Assembly: GCF_016495865.1 (NCBI RefSeq) | Contig: NZ_CP054706.1 | Location: 3,348,001 to 3,412,000 of the forward strand | Length of the DNA: 64,000 nucleotides | Reading direction: 5' to 3' | Source: Salicibibacter cibi | GTDB lineage: Bacteria; Bacillota; Bacilli; Bacillales; Marinococcaceae | The notes under the pieces: generated by a model | Database searches by the model: none | What the model saw: the letters and a program-made list of their open reading frames with translations, nothing else | Told to the model about the DNA's origin: nothing | Program-made: the position numbers and the translations under genes | Shown: in pieces, positions 1 through 9,641 of the stretch | Numbering within the stretch: the first letter of the stretch is position 1 | Layout of the letters: each line of letters opens with the position of its first letter

Positions 1-111
1 CCAGAAGTATAAGGGTTTTTCTGTTTATAGGACTGATCTTCTTGCATCTAGCTTTGACAAAATCCACAGAAAATGCTTATGTGCTAGTCTTTTTCCGTTA
101 TTCAGCAGTCC
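1..111. mobile_element. Right part of a MITE-like repeat, cut by window edge
   Basis: These bases match the right third of the element at 53847-54128: both contain TTGCATCTAGCTTTGACAA and end in TTCAGCAGTCC, the inverted form of the GGACTGCTGAA that opens the other copy. The left part lies outside the window. No coding capacity was seen. Confidence 0.75.
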
Positions 112-140
112 TTGAATAAACACAGAAATCCACCTCAATT

Positions 141-166
141 TAAAAGAGGGACGGTTAAAACCGCCC
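141..166 (-). terminator. Rho-independent terminator of the first surface-protein gene
   Basis: Read on the minus strand, GGGGCGGTT and AACCGTCCC form a stem, followed by TCTTTT. It lies just past the stop of the gene ending at 175. A near-identical hairpin follows the paralogous gene at 30839. Confidence 0.75.
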
Positions 167-174
167 CAATCCTT

Positions 175-2508
175 TTAACTAGTCATGACGAATTTCTTAC
201 GTAAAGCCAACGCCGTCACACCAGCTGCAGCAATCAAAGTACCAATGAGTACCATAAGCATGCTGTTGCCTGCAGTATCCGGCAGTTCGCCGCCTACTTC
301 GTCACCAGTTCCGCGGTCATCGGTACCAGTGGACGTATCATCGCTTGCATCTCTGTCTTCAGACGGGTCAGTGTCTTTCGTACCGTTGTCGTCATCGGTT
401 CCATTTCCGTTATCTGTACCATTTTCTCCATTGCCCGTGCCGTTTTCTCCGTCTCCGTCTCCATCGCCGTTACCATTCTCTCCGTTACCCGGATCTGGTT
501 CCGGTTCAGGGTCCGGATCTGGCTCAGGATCCGGGTCTGGTTCTGGTTCAGGGGCTGGCTCTCCGCCATCATAACCCACCAACTCAAATGGCACATCAAT
601 TTCCATTACTTCTTCGTCACCATCTCTAAAAAGCGTAACGGTCGCCGTCAAATTTTCTAGTTCTTCGAGCGCTTGGCTACTTTCCCCGATGGCGTTGAAA
701 AACCCTTGATAGCCGACACCACCTTCAAGTGTGTCTAAATCTATGGACGCTGTATTGCCATCCCATTCAATATCAAGGGATTCACCCATGCCAAAACCTT
801 CATCGTCAAAAAAGTCCTCAAGGTCCTCAGGAATCTCGCCTTCTTCGTACTCATCCGGTTCATATACGGTAATCTCGTCCGGAACATCAAATTCAATGTT
901 TACACCATCAACATTGTCCCATGTTATATTTTGCACATCGAAACCAAAGTTCATTCCAAATTCATCCTCATTTAAACCTGGGAAATCCGGAACAATTTGG
1001 CTTGCCGCGTCAAAATACCATTCATCCCCCATTTCCGAGAAATCAACACTGGCTGAGACATCGGTTGGGCCAAGATCTTCAAATAGGCCATCAACAACAT
1101 AGGCATTTAGATTTTCTTCGTTTACAGATTCAGATGTTTGCCCGTATACCGGAATCTCGTATGTTACCTCACCGTCTCCTTCGGGTAGCTGAAGACCAAG
1201 GATTTCAACACCTTCATCATCAAGGAGCTCCACGCCTTCGATCGTATCGTCAGCTAAGCTAACCCCTTCCGGGAGCTCAAATCCGGTGTAAAGACTTTCG
1301 ATTTCTTCCTCTGTATTATTGGCTGTGTCTACGGTTACGTCAAGGGTATACTGTCGTTCATCACTGTCGAACGCAGATACAGATCCATCTACGGAACCTT
1401 CAATGTCTAATTCCGGAAGCTCGGGATCCTCTGGATCTTCAGGATCTCCAGGTTCTTCTTCATCCATCTCTGAAAAATCAATGTTTCTTTCATTTTGGAT
1501 TGCTCCAAGATTTTGAGCATCATCTTCCTCTACGTTGATATCAAAAAGATATAGACTGTAGTTCGGATCAGGATCAGCAGGATCCCCTTCTAACGGAATA
1601 TCAGGATATGAAAATCCATATTCATTCGACCCCGATGGTATATCCGGTAATTTCACGGCAAGTCCATCATTACCATTGTCTAAAGTAATCGGGTAAACAC
1701 CATCCGGCATATGGCCGTCAGGAACGTCTACATCAGCTGGCAACTCAAATGCAATCCACATATCATCCAAATCGTCATCTGAGTAGTTGTGCACGCCAGC
1801 TTGTAACTCGAGAACATAGTAGCCAATTTCATCATCATAACCACTGCTGCTTCTTTGATTTACCACTCCATTGAGGTTTTCAAGACCAAATTCTTCATTT
1901 AATGTGTTGACATCATCGTCTTCACCTTCAGTTGTAGCATCCCCGTCGTCTTCTTCTGTCGCCTCTTCTGAATCTTCCGTGCCTTCTTCAACTTCATTAT
2001 TACTTTCTTCGGATTCTTCAGAACCGCCGGCTTCTTCGTTTTCCGTACCATCTTGTTCGTCATTGTTGCCTTCTTCATCTTCCTCAGTTCCTTCTTCCGC
2101 ATCGTCTTCGTTGTTCACTTCATCGGATTCTCCAGAACCGTCTTCCGTTTCTTCGTCATTAGTGGCTTCTTCGGAACCATCATCTTCTACTTCGTCTTCT
2201 TCGTTTCCTTCCTCGGAATCACCATCTTCATTGGTACCTTCTTCAGATTCTTCAGCTCCGTCTTCGTCTTCATTGTTTCCTTCTTCTGAATCTTCAGTGC
2301 CATCTTCGTCTTCATGGCTAGCCTGATCAGCTTCATCAGACTCCTCGTTGCTGCTCTCTTCTCCTTCTTCTTCGTCACCGCCAGCATCTTCTTCGCCGGC
2401 AACGTCTTCTACGTCGTCTGACTGTCCGCCATTACCGACGGCTATAGCGTTCCCCGGGTAAAAAAGAAGGATGACAGCCAGCATCAATATAGACGCTTGC
2501 CTAAGCAT
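175..2508 (-). CDS. Sortase-anchored acidic surface protein (LPDTA)
   Basis: About 777 residues. The chosen start has AGGAGG seven bases upstream and begins MLRQASILMLAV, a Sec signal peptide; longer versions add an untypical basic lead. Mature residues ~25-210 are almost pure Asp/Glu/Ser/Gly/Asn low-complexity repeats. Two or three beta-rich acidic domains follow, then a Pro-Asp-Glu and Gly-Asn spacer, LPDTAG, a hydrophobic helix and a RKKF tail: a canonical sortase signal. The last globular domain (about residues 480-650) is closely shared with the protein at 30839-32569. It is probably covalently attached to the wall. Ligand and role are unknown. Confidence 0.85.
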   Translation of the reverse strand: MLRQASILMLAVILLFYPGNAIAVGNGGQSDDVEDVAGEEDAGGDEEEGEESSNEESDEADQASHEDEDGTEDSEEGNNEDEDGAEESEEGTNEDGDSEEGNEEDEVEDDGSEEATNDEETEDGSGESDEVNNEDDAEEGTEEDEEGNNDEQDGTENEEAGGSEESEESNNEVEEGTEDSEEATEEDDGDATTEGEDDDVNTLNEEFGLENLNGVVNQRSSSGYDDEIGYYVLELQAGVHNYSDDDLDDMWIAFELPADVDVPDGHMPDGVYPITLDNGNDGLAVKLPDIPSGSNEYGFSYPDIPLEGDPADPDPNYSLYLFDINVEEDDAQNLGAIQNERNIDFSEMDEEEPGDPEDPEDPELPELDIEGSVDGSVSAFDSDERQYTLDVTVDTANNTEEEIESLYTGFELPEGVSLADDTIEGVELLDDEGVEILGLQLPEGDGEVTYEIPVYGQTSESVNEENLNAYVVDGLFEDLGPTDVSASVDFSEMGDEWYFDAASQIVPDFPGLNEDEFGMNFGFDVQNITWDNVDGVNIEFDVPDEITVYEPDEYEEGEIPEDLEDFFDDEGFGMGESLDIEWDGNTASIDLDTLEGGVGYQGFFNAIGESSQALEELENLTATVTLFRDGDEEVMEIDVPFELVGYDGGEPAPEPEPDPDPEPDPDPEPEPDPGNGENGNGDGDGDGENGTGNGENGTDNGNGTDDDNGTKDTDPSEDRDASDDTSTGTDDRGTGDEVGGELPDTAGNSMLMVLIGTLIAAAGVTALALRKKFVMTS

Positions 2509-2562
2509 AAAAAACCTCCTATAGAAATGTAAGATTTTCCTCCTAATCATACAAAGAATCAA

Positions 2563-3120
2563 GATCCGACACGATACCCTATGTAATGTCTAAGCTGTTC
2601 AGATTAATAAATGTGTTGAATCCCATCAGCCTTGCAGACTAGAGAAATGGATAATACACTAAAATATTACCAAAATTATTTACCTAAATGCATGAATAAA
2701 TTGAATCATTCTGAGAATATAAGGCTAATAATTTTAAATACTAATAAATGGGAGTAATGTGCAGCTATTGTTCTATGTTATTTCAAAATAATTACCTTTG
2801 TTTCATCAATAATTCCCAGTTGTCATAATGAGTAATTACTTTCGTATAGGGTAAAAATTCTATTATCTCCTACATCTAATAAATAAGGACTAATGAAATG
2901 AGGCGAAATTGTTATCCAAAATTTTTGAAGGCAACTTTGTCCCATTTCCAAAATATAGAAACAACGCTTGGAAGGAAAATCTATTTGTTTTTACTAATTT
3001 GATATTTTCAACAAATTATTTTTACACTCTGTTTATGATTTAAAATGTGACTTGCACAAACCACGTAATCAAATAATGTGGCTAACTCCCCACCGCCTCG
3101 CGATGAGAAGCAGTCACGCC
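2563..3120. other. AT-rich intergenic stretch, nothing recognised
   Basis: About 560 AT-rich bases between the surface-protein start and the next minus-strand gene. It should hold the promoter of the gene starting at 2508. No convincing ORF, terminator or repeat was identified. Confidence 0.5.
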
Positions 3121-3146
3121 TCTACGAATGACAAATGCAGTGCCCA

Positions 3147-3689
3147 TTATTGAATCGCAAATCGATACTCGATGCCACTTGCCTCTTCTGTCTCAATTCG
3201 AACATCATAAACGCCTTCGATCGCCTGTATTTCGATGATGCCGTCCATGTCGCCCGAAACCTCTTCGTTCCACACGACTTCATTGTCGCCCCGGCGCTCA
3301 ACGATGATGTCAAATGTGCCTGCATCCACGGACGCTTCATAGTAGACGGGAAGAATATTGTTCGGATTCTGGGCCGGAACATCAATCTCCGGTATATCGT
3401 CGTAGGAGCCTTGTAACGTTCCAATCGATAATTCATATTCATCATTAGCCGTCATATTGCTCGAAGCATTAATAACGACCGATCCCCCCGGAAGGCTGAA
3501 TGCCAAGGTAACGATGAGCGTCACAAACGAAATACCCGTTAAACCTGCTGCGCCCACAAAACTTAACACGGTGCGTGCATTCACACGAGACTGGGCATCG
3601 CCTGTCCAACCTTTGTAAAAAATAGAAAAAAGAAGATTAAAAAGCCGAACAATAAGCGGGAACACAATCGCCCACCCTAAAGCGATCAT
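3147..3689 (-). CDS. Membrane protein with extracytoplasmic acidic domain, family unknown
   Basis: About 180 residues. Two hydrophobic segments (roughly residues 2-22 and 45-70) are separated by a basic loop; an acidic beta-rich domain of about 110 residues follows, probably outside the cell. The ATG used has no good ribosome site. The frame stays open upstream to a GAGGAAGGG at about 3730, so a rare non-NTG start giving a longer N-terminus is possible. It follows the decayed lipoprotein gene by less than 70 bases and was probably co-transcribed with it. Family not recognised. Confidence 0.6.
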   Translation of the reverse strand: MIALGWAIVFPLIVRLFNLLFSIFYKGWTGDAQSRVNARTVLSFVGAAGLTGISFVTLIVTLAFSLPGGSVVINASSNMTANDEYELSIGTLQGSYDDIPEIDVPAQNPNNILPVYYEASVDAGTFDIIVERRGDNEVVWNEEVSGDMDGIIEIQAIEGVYDVRIETEEASGIEYRFAIQ

Positions 3690-3756
3690 CCAATGAATAT
3701 CGTCTACAAAAATAAATGTTGAGATTTGATGAACCCCTTCCTCTTATAAGGTCATC

Positions 3757-4312
3757 TCACCCCATTGGCGATCTCTTCCACTGTCGGGTCGTCGCGGATA
3801 GTTCATCATCTACCTCGGTATCAAGTCTCGATAAATACTCCCCAATCTCAGGCCACTCCCCGGAAGAAATGAGTTCATCGGGATAGGGGATATCCGGATA
3901 TCTGCTTGGTAGCGCGTGAGACCGGTTCGGTAAACACAAGCGCGATGATGTCGACCATTAATTCTTCCTCACCCTGCATCATCATATAGTAATATTCCAG
4001 CATGGACACGTACATTTTCGCTTTATCGTCAAGATTATCATCTTCCTTATCTACGCATATATGAGCACTCATCATTTCCATTTCCTGCTCCAGCGCATCT
4101 TGAGAATCAAGCACACTGCCATTCAGCCGTTCTTTTAGCTCATTCATATCGCCCTCGCTAAATTGACCGGCGATAGTATGTACGTTACTCTCTAAGTCTT
4201 CTTCCGGGTCACCACAGTCCACATCTTCTTGCAAAATATCTTTTTTATCAACGATTTCTGTGATTTCCGTTGAACTACACCCGATTAAGATAAAAAGAAG
4301 GAGAATGGGCAA
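3757..4312 (-). pseudogene. Frameshifted, 5'-truncated lipoprotein gene
   Basis: The first part reads MPILLLFILIGCSS from a TTG directly after a stop: a lipobox (LIGC) with no basic N-region, so the 5' end looks lost. An acidic helical domain follows until the frame closes at 3875. A second frame, offset by one base, continues with related acidic sequence (ending TTRQWKRSPMG) to 3757, which implies a frameshift at about 3890-3925. Probably a dead gene upstream of the membrane gene at 3147-3689. Confidence 0.6.
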
Positions 4313-4453
4313 TTAATTATATCAATGGTCCCAGTGTTATGCGGTTTTTATCTATTTTTTTATCAACGTTATTTGCAACATGTAAAAGAACAATGCCAGA
4401 TTTATAAAAGTATCCTGAAAATGCTACAATCATACTCAGGAAGGAATGACATT

Positions 4454-4906
4454 ATGCTATCTTTATTACTTTTACATGCCCCATTTGTACTTATTATTCT
4501 TTTTTCGGTGGTTACCGACCTAAAAAAAAGACTGATTTATGATAAAGTAACGCTTCCGGGAATGCTTTATTTCCTTCTTTTTCACGCTATTTTTAACCTT
4601 CCCCAATGGCACATGTATGTATTGGCCGGGCTGGTGTTAGGAGGTATCCATCTTTTACTGGCTATTGTCAGCAAAGGGCAAATCGGCGGCGGGGACATCA
4701 AATTATTTACACTTATTGGTTTTGCCATAGGTTGGGATGGTGGCTTTTCCATTTTCATTTACACCTATTTAATCGCGGGGTTGTTGGCACTACCTTTTCT
4801 TATTTACATTAAGTTCTTTCGTAAGAGAGAAAAAGCTGTCATGATGCCTATGGCACCATTTATCGCATTAGGGGTTATAACATTTTATCTAGGCGAAAGT
4901 TTCTAA
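4454..4906 (+). CDS. cpaA: CpaA/TadV-like prepilin peptidase (A24 family)
   Basis: About 150 residues, start chosen for AGGAAGGA upstream. It is an integral membrane aspartyl peptidase that trims prepilin leaders. Both family aspartates are visible: one in SVVTDLKKRLIYD near residue 20 and one in the GGGDIKLF motif near residue 80. Four or five hydrophobic segments and the short length fit the small Tad-type enzymes without a methylase domain. It is transcribed away from the main Tad locus 12-25 kb to the right; its likely substrates are Flp (22745) and the TadE-like protein (17230). Confidence 0.88.
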   Translation: MLSLLLLHAPFVLIILFSVVTDLKKRLIYDKVTLPGMLYFLLFHAIFNLPQWHMYVLAGLVLGGIHLLLAIVSKGQIGGGDIKLFTLIGFAIGWDGGFSIFIYTYLIAGLLALPFLIYIKFFRKREKAVMMPMAPFIALGVITFYLGESF

Positions 4907-4957
4907 TTGCCTAATGTAAATGAATCATTTATTATATGTTTTAGGAGGGTGAAAATT

Positions 4958-6277
4958 ATGGAAAAATTAAAGTTGCCAATTTTATTATTGCTCACCTTAG
5001 TTCTTGTGACTGCTTGCGGTGATGAGGATACAGGTTCAGAGCAAGTAACCGAAGCGGAAGATCAGGAAAATATGAACGAAGAAAATACTGAAGAAGGGAC
5101 CGAAGAACCAACAGAAGTCCGGAAAGAAAGTGAAACGGCTGACGCTGAATTAGATGACGAAAGTGACGAGCCAGACACAGACAGTAGCGGTAGCGGTGAT
5201 TTTGACGAATTGATTACATATATGGAAGATGCTACGGAAGGAACAGCCGATTTAATCCTTGAAAATGAAGAGGATCAAACCTTTGATGTAGATGACGATT
5301 TCACTGTTTCTTTGGATGCTTTCCAATTGGTGGAACTCAACGGCATTCATACAAATTTTGAAATTCCATTCAATGACCAGACTGACGGCGGGGTTTTAAT
5401 CGCAGAATATACGGTAACCAATGACCTGGATGATGATGCTTACTACATGCCAACCTTTGACATTTCTTATACAGGTGCACAAAAGGCTCATAGCGGCAAT
5501 AGAGATCTGCTTCCGGAAGAGGAGCAAATCGCAACCCATTTAGCTCCTGACAATGATTACCATATTGAAGCAGGGGAATCCGTTACCGGTTTTTACGCCT
5601 ATCCTTTCGGAGAAGATGAACTCGAGGATCTGATGGACGAGGGAACCATCGAGATAGAAATGCCCTCTGCTCTCTCTGAACCCGAAGCATATGACTCAAC
5701 GATCGGCTCAAACGGACAAATGAATGTCGATTTAAACGAAGAAGAAAGCGGGGACGAATCGGAGAACGGCGGGGATTTCTATGAAGATGGAGCAACAGCT
5801 ACGAACATGGGAGACAAAGAGATGGTAAAGGAAGCAGAGGGCATCGGTGAAAGCGAAGAATTAGAAGATTATACGGTTGAACTCGAAGGATACCAATTCA
5901 CTGAGTTCACCCCAAATTCCGATGAAGAACCTCGATTTGCGGACTTTGACAACGGCGTTGTCCTTCTTACCGTTAAATTCAATGTTGATAATCAAGGCTC
6001 AGAGACGATCGGATTATCACCCCTTTCCTCAACACTAACCGTCAATGATGGAAATCAATGGCTTACCGGCGAAGGCATGTTGCTCGATTACAGTGTCGAT
6101 GATGTAATCGAAAGCGGAGAATCAGGAGAAGTATTACAAGTTTATACCTTGGATCAAGAACAATACGAAAAAATATGGAAAGACAAAGAATTCGAAGTTG
6201 AATTCGGTCCTATACGCGATGAAGACGCACAAGATATTTCCAAAGGTCACACTGCAGAATTTGTTTTACCTGAATAA
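4958..6277 (+). CDS. Acidic lipoprotein with two related beta domains
   Basis: About 439 residues. TTAGGAGGGTG precedes the ATG. The signal peptide ends in the lipobox VTAC (Cys about 20) and is followed by a Glu/Asp/Thr-rich tether to about residue 85. Two repeats of an immunoglobulin-like fold follow, each with a vDxFqLvEl/yxFTeFtP start and a VLLTVKFNVDN-type strand, separated by an acidic linker. The pattern resembles the DUF4352/DUF5068 group of Bacillus lipoproteins; this is from memory and unverified. Its own terminator follows. Membrane-anchored outside the cell, ligand unknown. Confidence 0.75.
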   Translation: MEKLKLPILLLLTLVLVTACGDEDTGSEQVTEAEDQENMNEENTEEGTEEPTEVRKESETADAELDDESDEPDTDSSGSGDFDELITYMEDATEGTADLILENEEDQTFDVDDDFTVSLDAFQLVELNGIHTNFEIPFNDQTDGGVLIAEYTVTNDLDDDAYYMPTFDISYTGAQKAHSGNRDLLPEEEQIATHLAPDNDYHIEAGESVTGFYAYPFGEDELEDLMDEGTIEIEMPSALSEPEAYDSTIGSNGQMNVDLNEEESGDESENGGDFYEDGATATNMGDKEMVKEAEGIGESEELEDYTVELEGYQFTEFTPNSDEEPRFADFDNGVVLLTVKFNVDNQGSETIGLSPLSSTLTVNDGNQWLTGEGMLLDYSVDDVIESGESGEVLQVYTLDQEQYEKIWKDKEFEVEFGPIRDEDAQDISKGHTAEFVLPE

Positions 6278-6286
6278 CAAGGAAAA

Positions 6287-6309
6287 CCTCCGTCCTTTTT
6301 GGGCGGAGG
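6287..6309 (+). terminator. Rho-independent terminator
   Basis: CCTCCGTCC and GGGCGGAGG form a strong stem around TTTTT, followed by TTCTTTCTT, directly after the lipoprotein stop at 6277. Confidence 0.85.
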
Positions 6310-6400
6310 CTTCTTTCTTAACACATCAGTAATCATTCCTTCAAATAGCTATAAACGTAATGGCATTAAAATGGCTTGTATTCATGGTTTACCTTTATTT

Positions 6401-7072
6401 CTATTCCGCTGCATAACGTTTCGTATTATCGTCACTATAAGCCTTTTCCATCTCAAATAATCGTTTCGTCATCAAGTGAATGATCCGAAGCAACGCAACC
6501 CCCGCAATTAATAAACTGAATTCGCCAAGAGCATAAACCAAGGCGTTGGACCGGATCTCTCCAATTGTCATTGTTTCCCAATTCGTGTCAAAGTCCATAA
6601 AAACTGTCGAGATTGCCCATACGAGAAGGAAAAATAACCACCACGCAATAATCCAGCTATTTAACGTATGCACCTTCAATCGCTTGACCTGTGCCCGGTT
6701 GATTTGCCACATGGCAACAGGCGGCATTACTAAACTGACAAACGGGACAAAATAAATCGCTAAAACCAAACCCGGATGATAGATCGAGTCCTTCGATTCC
6801 ATCAACCTTGTCCGTTTATGTAATTGAAAGACCCATATTAAAAATAAAACAGCAGTCACAACCAACGTTAAAAACATGAATAATGTGGAGAGGAGGATAA
6901 ATACATCAACAGTCAATTGCACCCCCAAATCAACGTCAATCGCATCTAGCGTTTCCGCAGGTGGATAAGAACCCAGCGTGTACCATTCGAGTAGATCTGC
7001 CGTTATCGTAAGAATGATGGCAAAGAGACTGACACTAAGTGAAATGATTAAAGCATTTTTTAACATTCGCAT
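6401..7072 (-). CDS. DUF4328-type membrane protein, copy A
   Basis: About 223 residues, the only intact member of three in this window. Six hydrophobic segments are visible. The diagnostic middle part is a basic IWVFQLHKRTRL loop, YHPG at about residue 92, a membrane span with YFVPFVSLVMPP, then W/I-NRAQVKRL. Ribosome site GGGAG upstream. It lies downstream of the VWA lipoprotein but is separated from it by a terminator. Copies B (8681) and C (35185-37585) are broken. DUF4328 proteins have no known function; the repeated link with VWA lipoproteins suggests a joint envelope role. Confidence 0.85.
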   Translation of the reverse strand: MRMLKNALIISLSVSLFAIILTITADLLEWYTLGSYPPAETLDAIDVDLGVQLTVDVFILLSTLFMFLTLVVTAVLFLIWVFQLHKRTRLMESKDSIYHPGLVLAIYFVPFVSLVMPPVAMWQINRAQVKRLKVHTLNSWIIAWWLFFLLVWAISTVFMDFDTNWETMTIGEIRSNALVYALGEFSLLIAGVALLRIIHLMTKRLFEMEKAYSDDNTKRYAAE

Positions 7073-7114
7073 TATAAGTTCTCCCTTGTATTACAGACAT
7101 TCACTCGAATGTAA

Positions 7115-7144
7115 ATATCCCACGCTTTTACTTACGTGGGATAT
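7115..7144 (-). terminator. Terminator of the VWA lipoprotein gene
   Basis: A perfect 10-bp inverted repeat, ATATCCCACG and CGTGGGATAT, with a 10-base loop lies between the VWA gene (stop at 7164) and DUF4328 copy A. It could also act on upstream readthrough from either side. Confidence 0.6.
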
Positions 7145-7163
7145 ATCCTTACACTCTTGATTA

Positions 7164-8537
7164 TCAATCATCAATATCTTCATTCCTCAGTTCTTGCCTT
7201 TCCTCTCGGCTTTCTTGTCTGATATCCCGACGATCCTCTCTTCCCCCTTCTCTTGCTTCTTGCCGTAAATCCCTGCCTTCGCTTCTTATATGGGAACGAA
7301 GAGTACGTGCCCGTTCTCTAATAGACGACCGAATTGAACGCTCATCCACTTCTTCCACCTGCGATCCTAGCTGTTCCGTAAGGTTTCTTAAGTAAGATGC
7401 TTCTTCTCCCGTAAGGTCCCTGGCTTGCCCTTCCACATCACTGACTTCATCGGAAAAATCCGAATACTGCTCTCGACTTTCCGAATAACCCTCTGATTCC
7501 CATTCCCGCCATTCATTGATTAATTCATCCCGTTCTTCTTCAAAAGCTTCACGCAACTGCTCACCTGTGTCTGCAGGCAAATATTCACCATTACCGGCAT
7601 CGGCAATTTCCATTAACGCATCCTGTTCATCGTCGGGCACATCGAAACCGATAATATTTACCATGGCTTCGATGCCACTCTCGTTTAAGTCCTCAGCAGC
7701 TTGAGCCGGATCACCACCACAGGTTTCTTCCCCATCGCTAACCACATAAACGATATTTTCAACGTCCTCGCCTTCTTCGCCTGCCAAATCCTCTTGAGCT
7801 GCTTCGATGGAAGCGCCCAACGGTGTATAGCCTGTTGGTTCAAATTGATCTAAGGCATCCGTGAAGGTTTCTTCATCATAAGAACCAAGCGGATAGACTT
7901 CTTCCGTTCCCGCGCACGATTCTTCCTTGTCTTCTTGTTGGTTGCTGCCTTCATGCCCATAAACGCGAAGGGAGATGTTTGCTTCCTCAGGAACCTGACT
8001 TACGAAATCCTCAACAGCGTCTTTCGCCAAGTCCATCTTTGTGCCTCCGTCCATTTCTTCAGCCATGCTGCCACTGGCATCAAACAGCACTTGCACGTTC
8101 ATCTGACCACCATCTTCACCATCGGTTTCCAGTTCATCAGGATTTTCATCCGTGCTATCATATTCAAAGGATTCTCCATCGAAATAATCTTGGTAATCCC
8201 GATAATCCTCGGCCACTAAATCAAGCATCATAGGGAGAAGTTCTGATTCATCTGCACCATCCTCCGCAGCCGCCACTAAGGTTTCAACCACAGCCGCTTC
8301 TTGATCTTCATCATAATATGTTCCAGGTTCCGCACGCATCCATTCTTCCGCATCATCACCTGAAAAGCGTTCCGGATCATTAAATTCAAGCTCAGGTTCA
8401 TCAGAGCTAACTTCTTCACCCGAAGTTTCTTCCCCTGAAGTCTCTTCTACTGTAGGATCATCCTCCTCAGGTGCCTCTTCATCTGAGCAGGCAACGAGCA
8501 TGATCAAAAGAAAAGTACTAACAAATCTAAGTTTCAT
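7164..8537 (-). CDS. VWA-domain lipoprotein, copy A
   Basis: About 457 residues. The start is the ATG nine bases after GGAAAGGG. A signal peptide with lipobox LVAC is followed by an acidic tether, then a conserved helical segment (FSGDDAEEWMRAEPGTYY). The von Willebrand A domain spans roughly residues 145-320 with an intact MIDAS: DASGSM, the TPLG threonine and VVSDGEETC. Paired cysteines (ESCAG and ETCGG) may form a disulfide. The tail is a long charged coiled coil rich in Arg/Glu. It is likely a metal-dependent adhesion or scaffold protein outside the membrane. Copy B is in the Tad locus (21185); copy C is decayed (34150). Confidence 0.85.
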   Translation of the reverse strand: MKLRFVSTFLLIMLVACSDEEAPEEDDPTVEETSGEETSGEEVSSDEPELEFNDPERFSGDDAEEWMRAEPGTYYDEDQEAAVVETLVAAAEDGADESELLPMMLDLVAEDYRDYQDYFDGESFEYDSTDENPDELETDGEDGGQMNVQVLFDASGSMAEEMDGGTKMDLAKDAVEDFVSQVPEEANISLRVYGHEGSNQQEDKEESCAGTEEVYPLGSYDEETFTDALDQFEPTGYTPLGASIEAAQEDLAGEEGEDVENIVYVVSDGEETCGGDPAQAAEDLNESGIEAMVNIIGFDVPDDEQDALMEIADAGNGEYLPADTGEQLREAFEEERDELINEWREWESEGYSESREQYSDFSDEVSDVEGQARDLTGEEASYLRNLTEQLGSQVEEVDERSIRSSIRERARTLRSHIRSEGRDLRQEAREGGREDRRDIRQESREERQELRNEDIDD

Positions 8538-8680
8538 AACCATCAACCCTTTCCGCTATGGCACGGCAAATACAGCTGTCACTTATTTTATGCTAGAACA
8601 CAGATAGATATTATAATAGGGGAGCATTATAATCTGTTCTACCCCCCTTATTCAACCTGAGTATCATTCCCATTCACGTT

Positions 8681-9058
8681 TTATTCCCGATGCTCTACCT
8701 CAATCATAAATAATCGTTTCGTCATAAGATGAATGAGGACAATTAGTGCAATCCCGGCAATAATGAGTGCGATATCGGCCACGGTTTGTATGATCGCATC
8801 GGATTGCATTTCAGCGATCGTCCTTTCCCCTTCAACATCGATATCAAGAAAGAGGGCGGAAGCCATTCTCACGAGCAGAAATCCCCACCACATCATAATC
8901 CATGAGCTCAAAGATTGGGCATGTAATCGTTTGCTTTGTTCTTGATTCAATTTCCACATACTAACCGCCGGCATAATGAAGCTTACAACTGGTATAAAGT
9001 AATAACCTATCGCCCAGCCGGGATGGTCGATGGTCTTTCTTGATATGTTTTTCCACCC
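8681..9058 (-). pseudogene. DUF4328 copy B, N-terminus deleted
   Basis: The frame from an in-frame TAA at 9059 reads through ISRKTIDHPGWAIGYYFIPV to the usual C-terminus (HLMTKRLFMIE). The YHPG-like motif and the last four hydrophobic segments remain; the first two are missing. Only about 60 bases separate it from the IS630 left end, beyond which lies the small membrane gene that precedes DUF4328 in the other cluster. Loss was by deletion rather than by the IS itself, because the sequence outside the IS does not supply the missing part. Confidence 0.75.
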
Positions 9059-9352
9059 TTACTCTGCTATATTAATTAATCCGATCACTGATGAACCATA
9101 TAATCCCAGTTTCGTTCCCTAGTGCCGTATCTCAAAAGTCCTTTCAAGTAAAAGCTTCCGAAATCGGCATTTTTTCATTCAATCTGAATGAAACTGATGT
9201 TTTTTACCTGTAAAATGTCGTTCATTTCCTTTTGCCGAACGAAAAATGATTATTACTTGATTATCGTTCGTTTTTAGGCTTTAAAAAAAGATACACATAT
9301 CCCATTTATGCCTGAGAAGCTTCGAAACATTTGGGATCTGTTGGTCAAAACG

Positions 9353-9640
9353 TTACATGGGCGCAATCGCAAAGGCAAAATCATTGGCCAATAAAGCAAC
9401 GATTTCATCCATCGTCCCTCTGAAAGGGGTGGACTCCCATTTTCCTCGGTGATTGGCCATGCCGAGTTGGTAATACTGACCTGTGACTTTTGTTAATCGT
9501 GCTCGGTTGACCTTTTCACCGTCTTCCACCGAGTAAATGACCAAGTGTTTCCCATGTTTGCGGACGTTTAGGTGGGTCCATCCATTTTGTTCTAAATCTT
9601 GCTCTAACGCAAATTGATCCCGTTCATCCGGGTTTGGCAT
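9353..9640 (-). CDS. Small passenger ORF of the IS630 element
   Basis: About 95 residues. AAGGAGG with eight-base spacing precedes the ATG four bases after the transposase stop, so the two are translationally coupled. It begins MPNPDERDQFALEQDLEQNG and has mixed alpha/beta character with no recognised motif. Its place inside the element suggests an accessory or host-derived passenger. Function unknown. Confidence 0.65.
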   Translation of the reverse strand: MPNPDERDQFALEQDLEQNGWTHLNVRKHGKHLVIYSVEDGEKVNRARLTKVTGQYYQLGMANHRGKWESTPFRGTMDEIVALLANDFAFAIAPM

Positions 9641-9641
9641 G

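Noticed and set aside
1871..2326. Ser-rich plus-strand ORF opposite the acidic repeats
   Set aside because: Antisense of GAA/GAT/TCT codons in the surface-protein gene; no start context.
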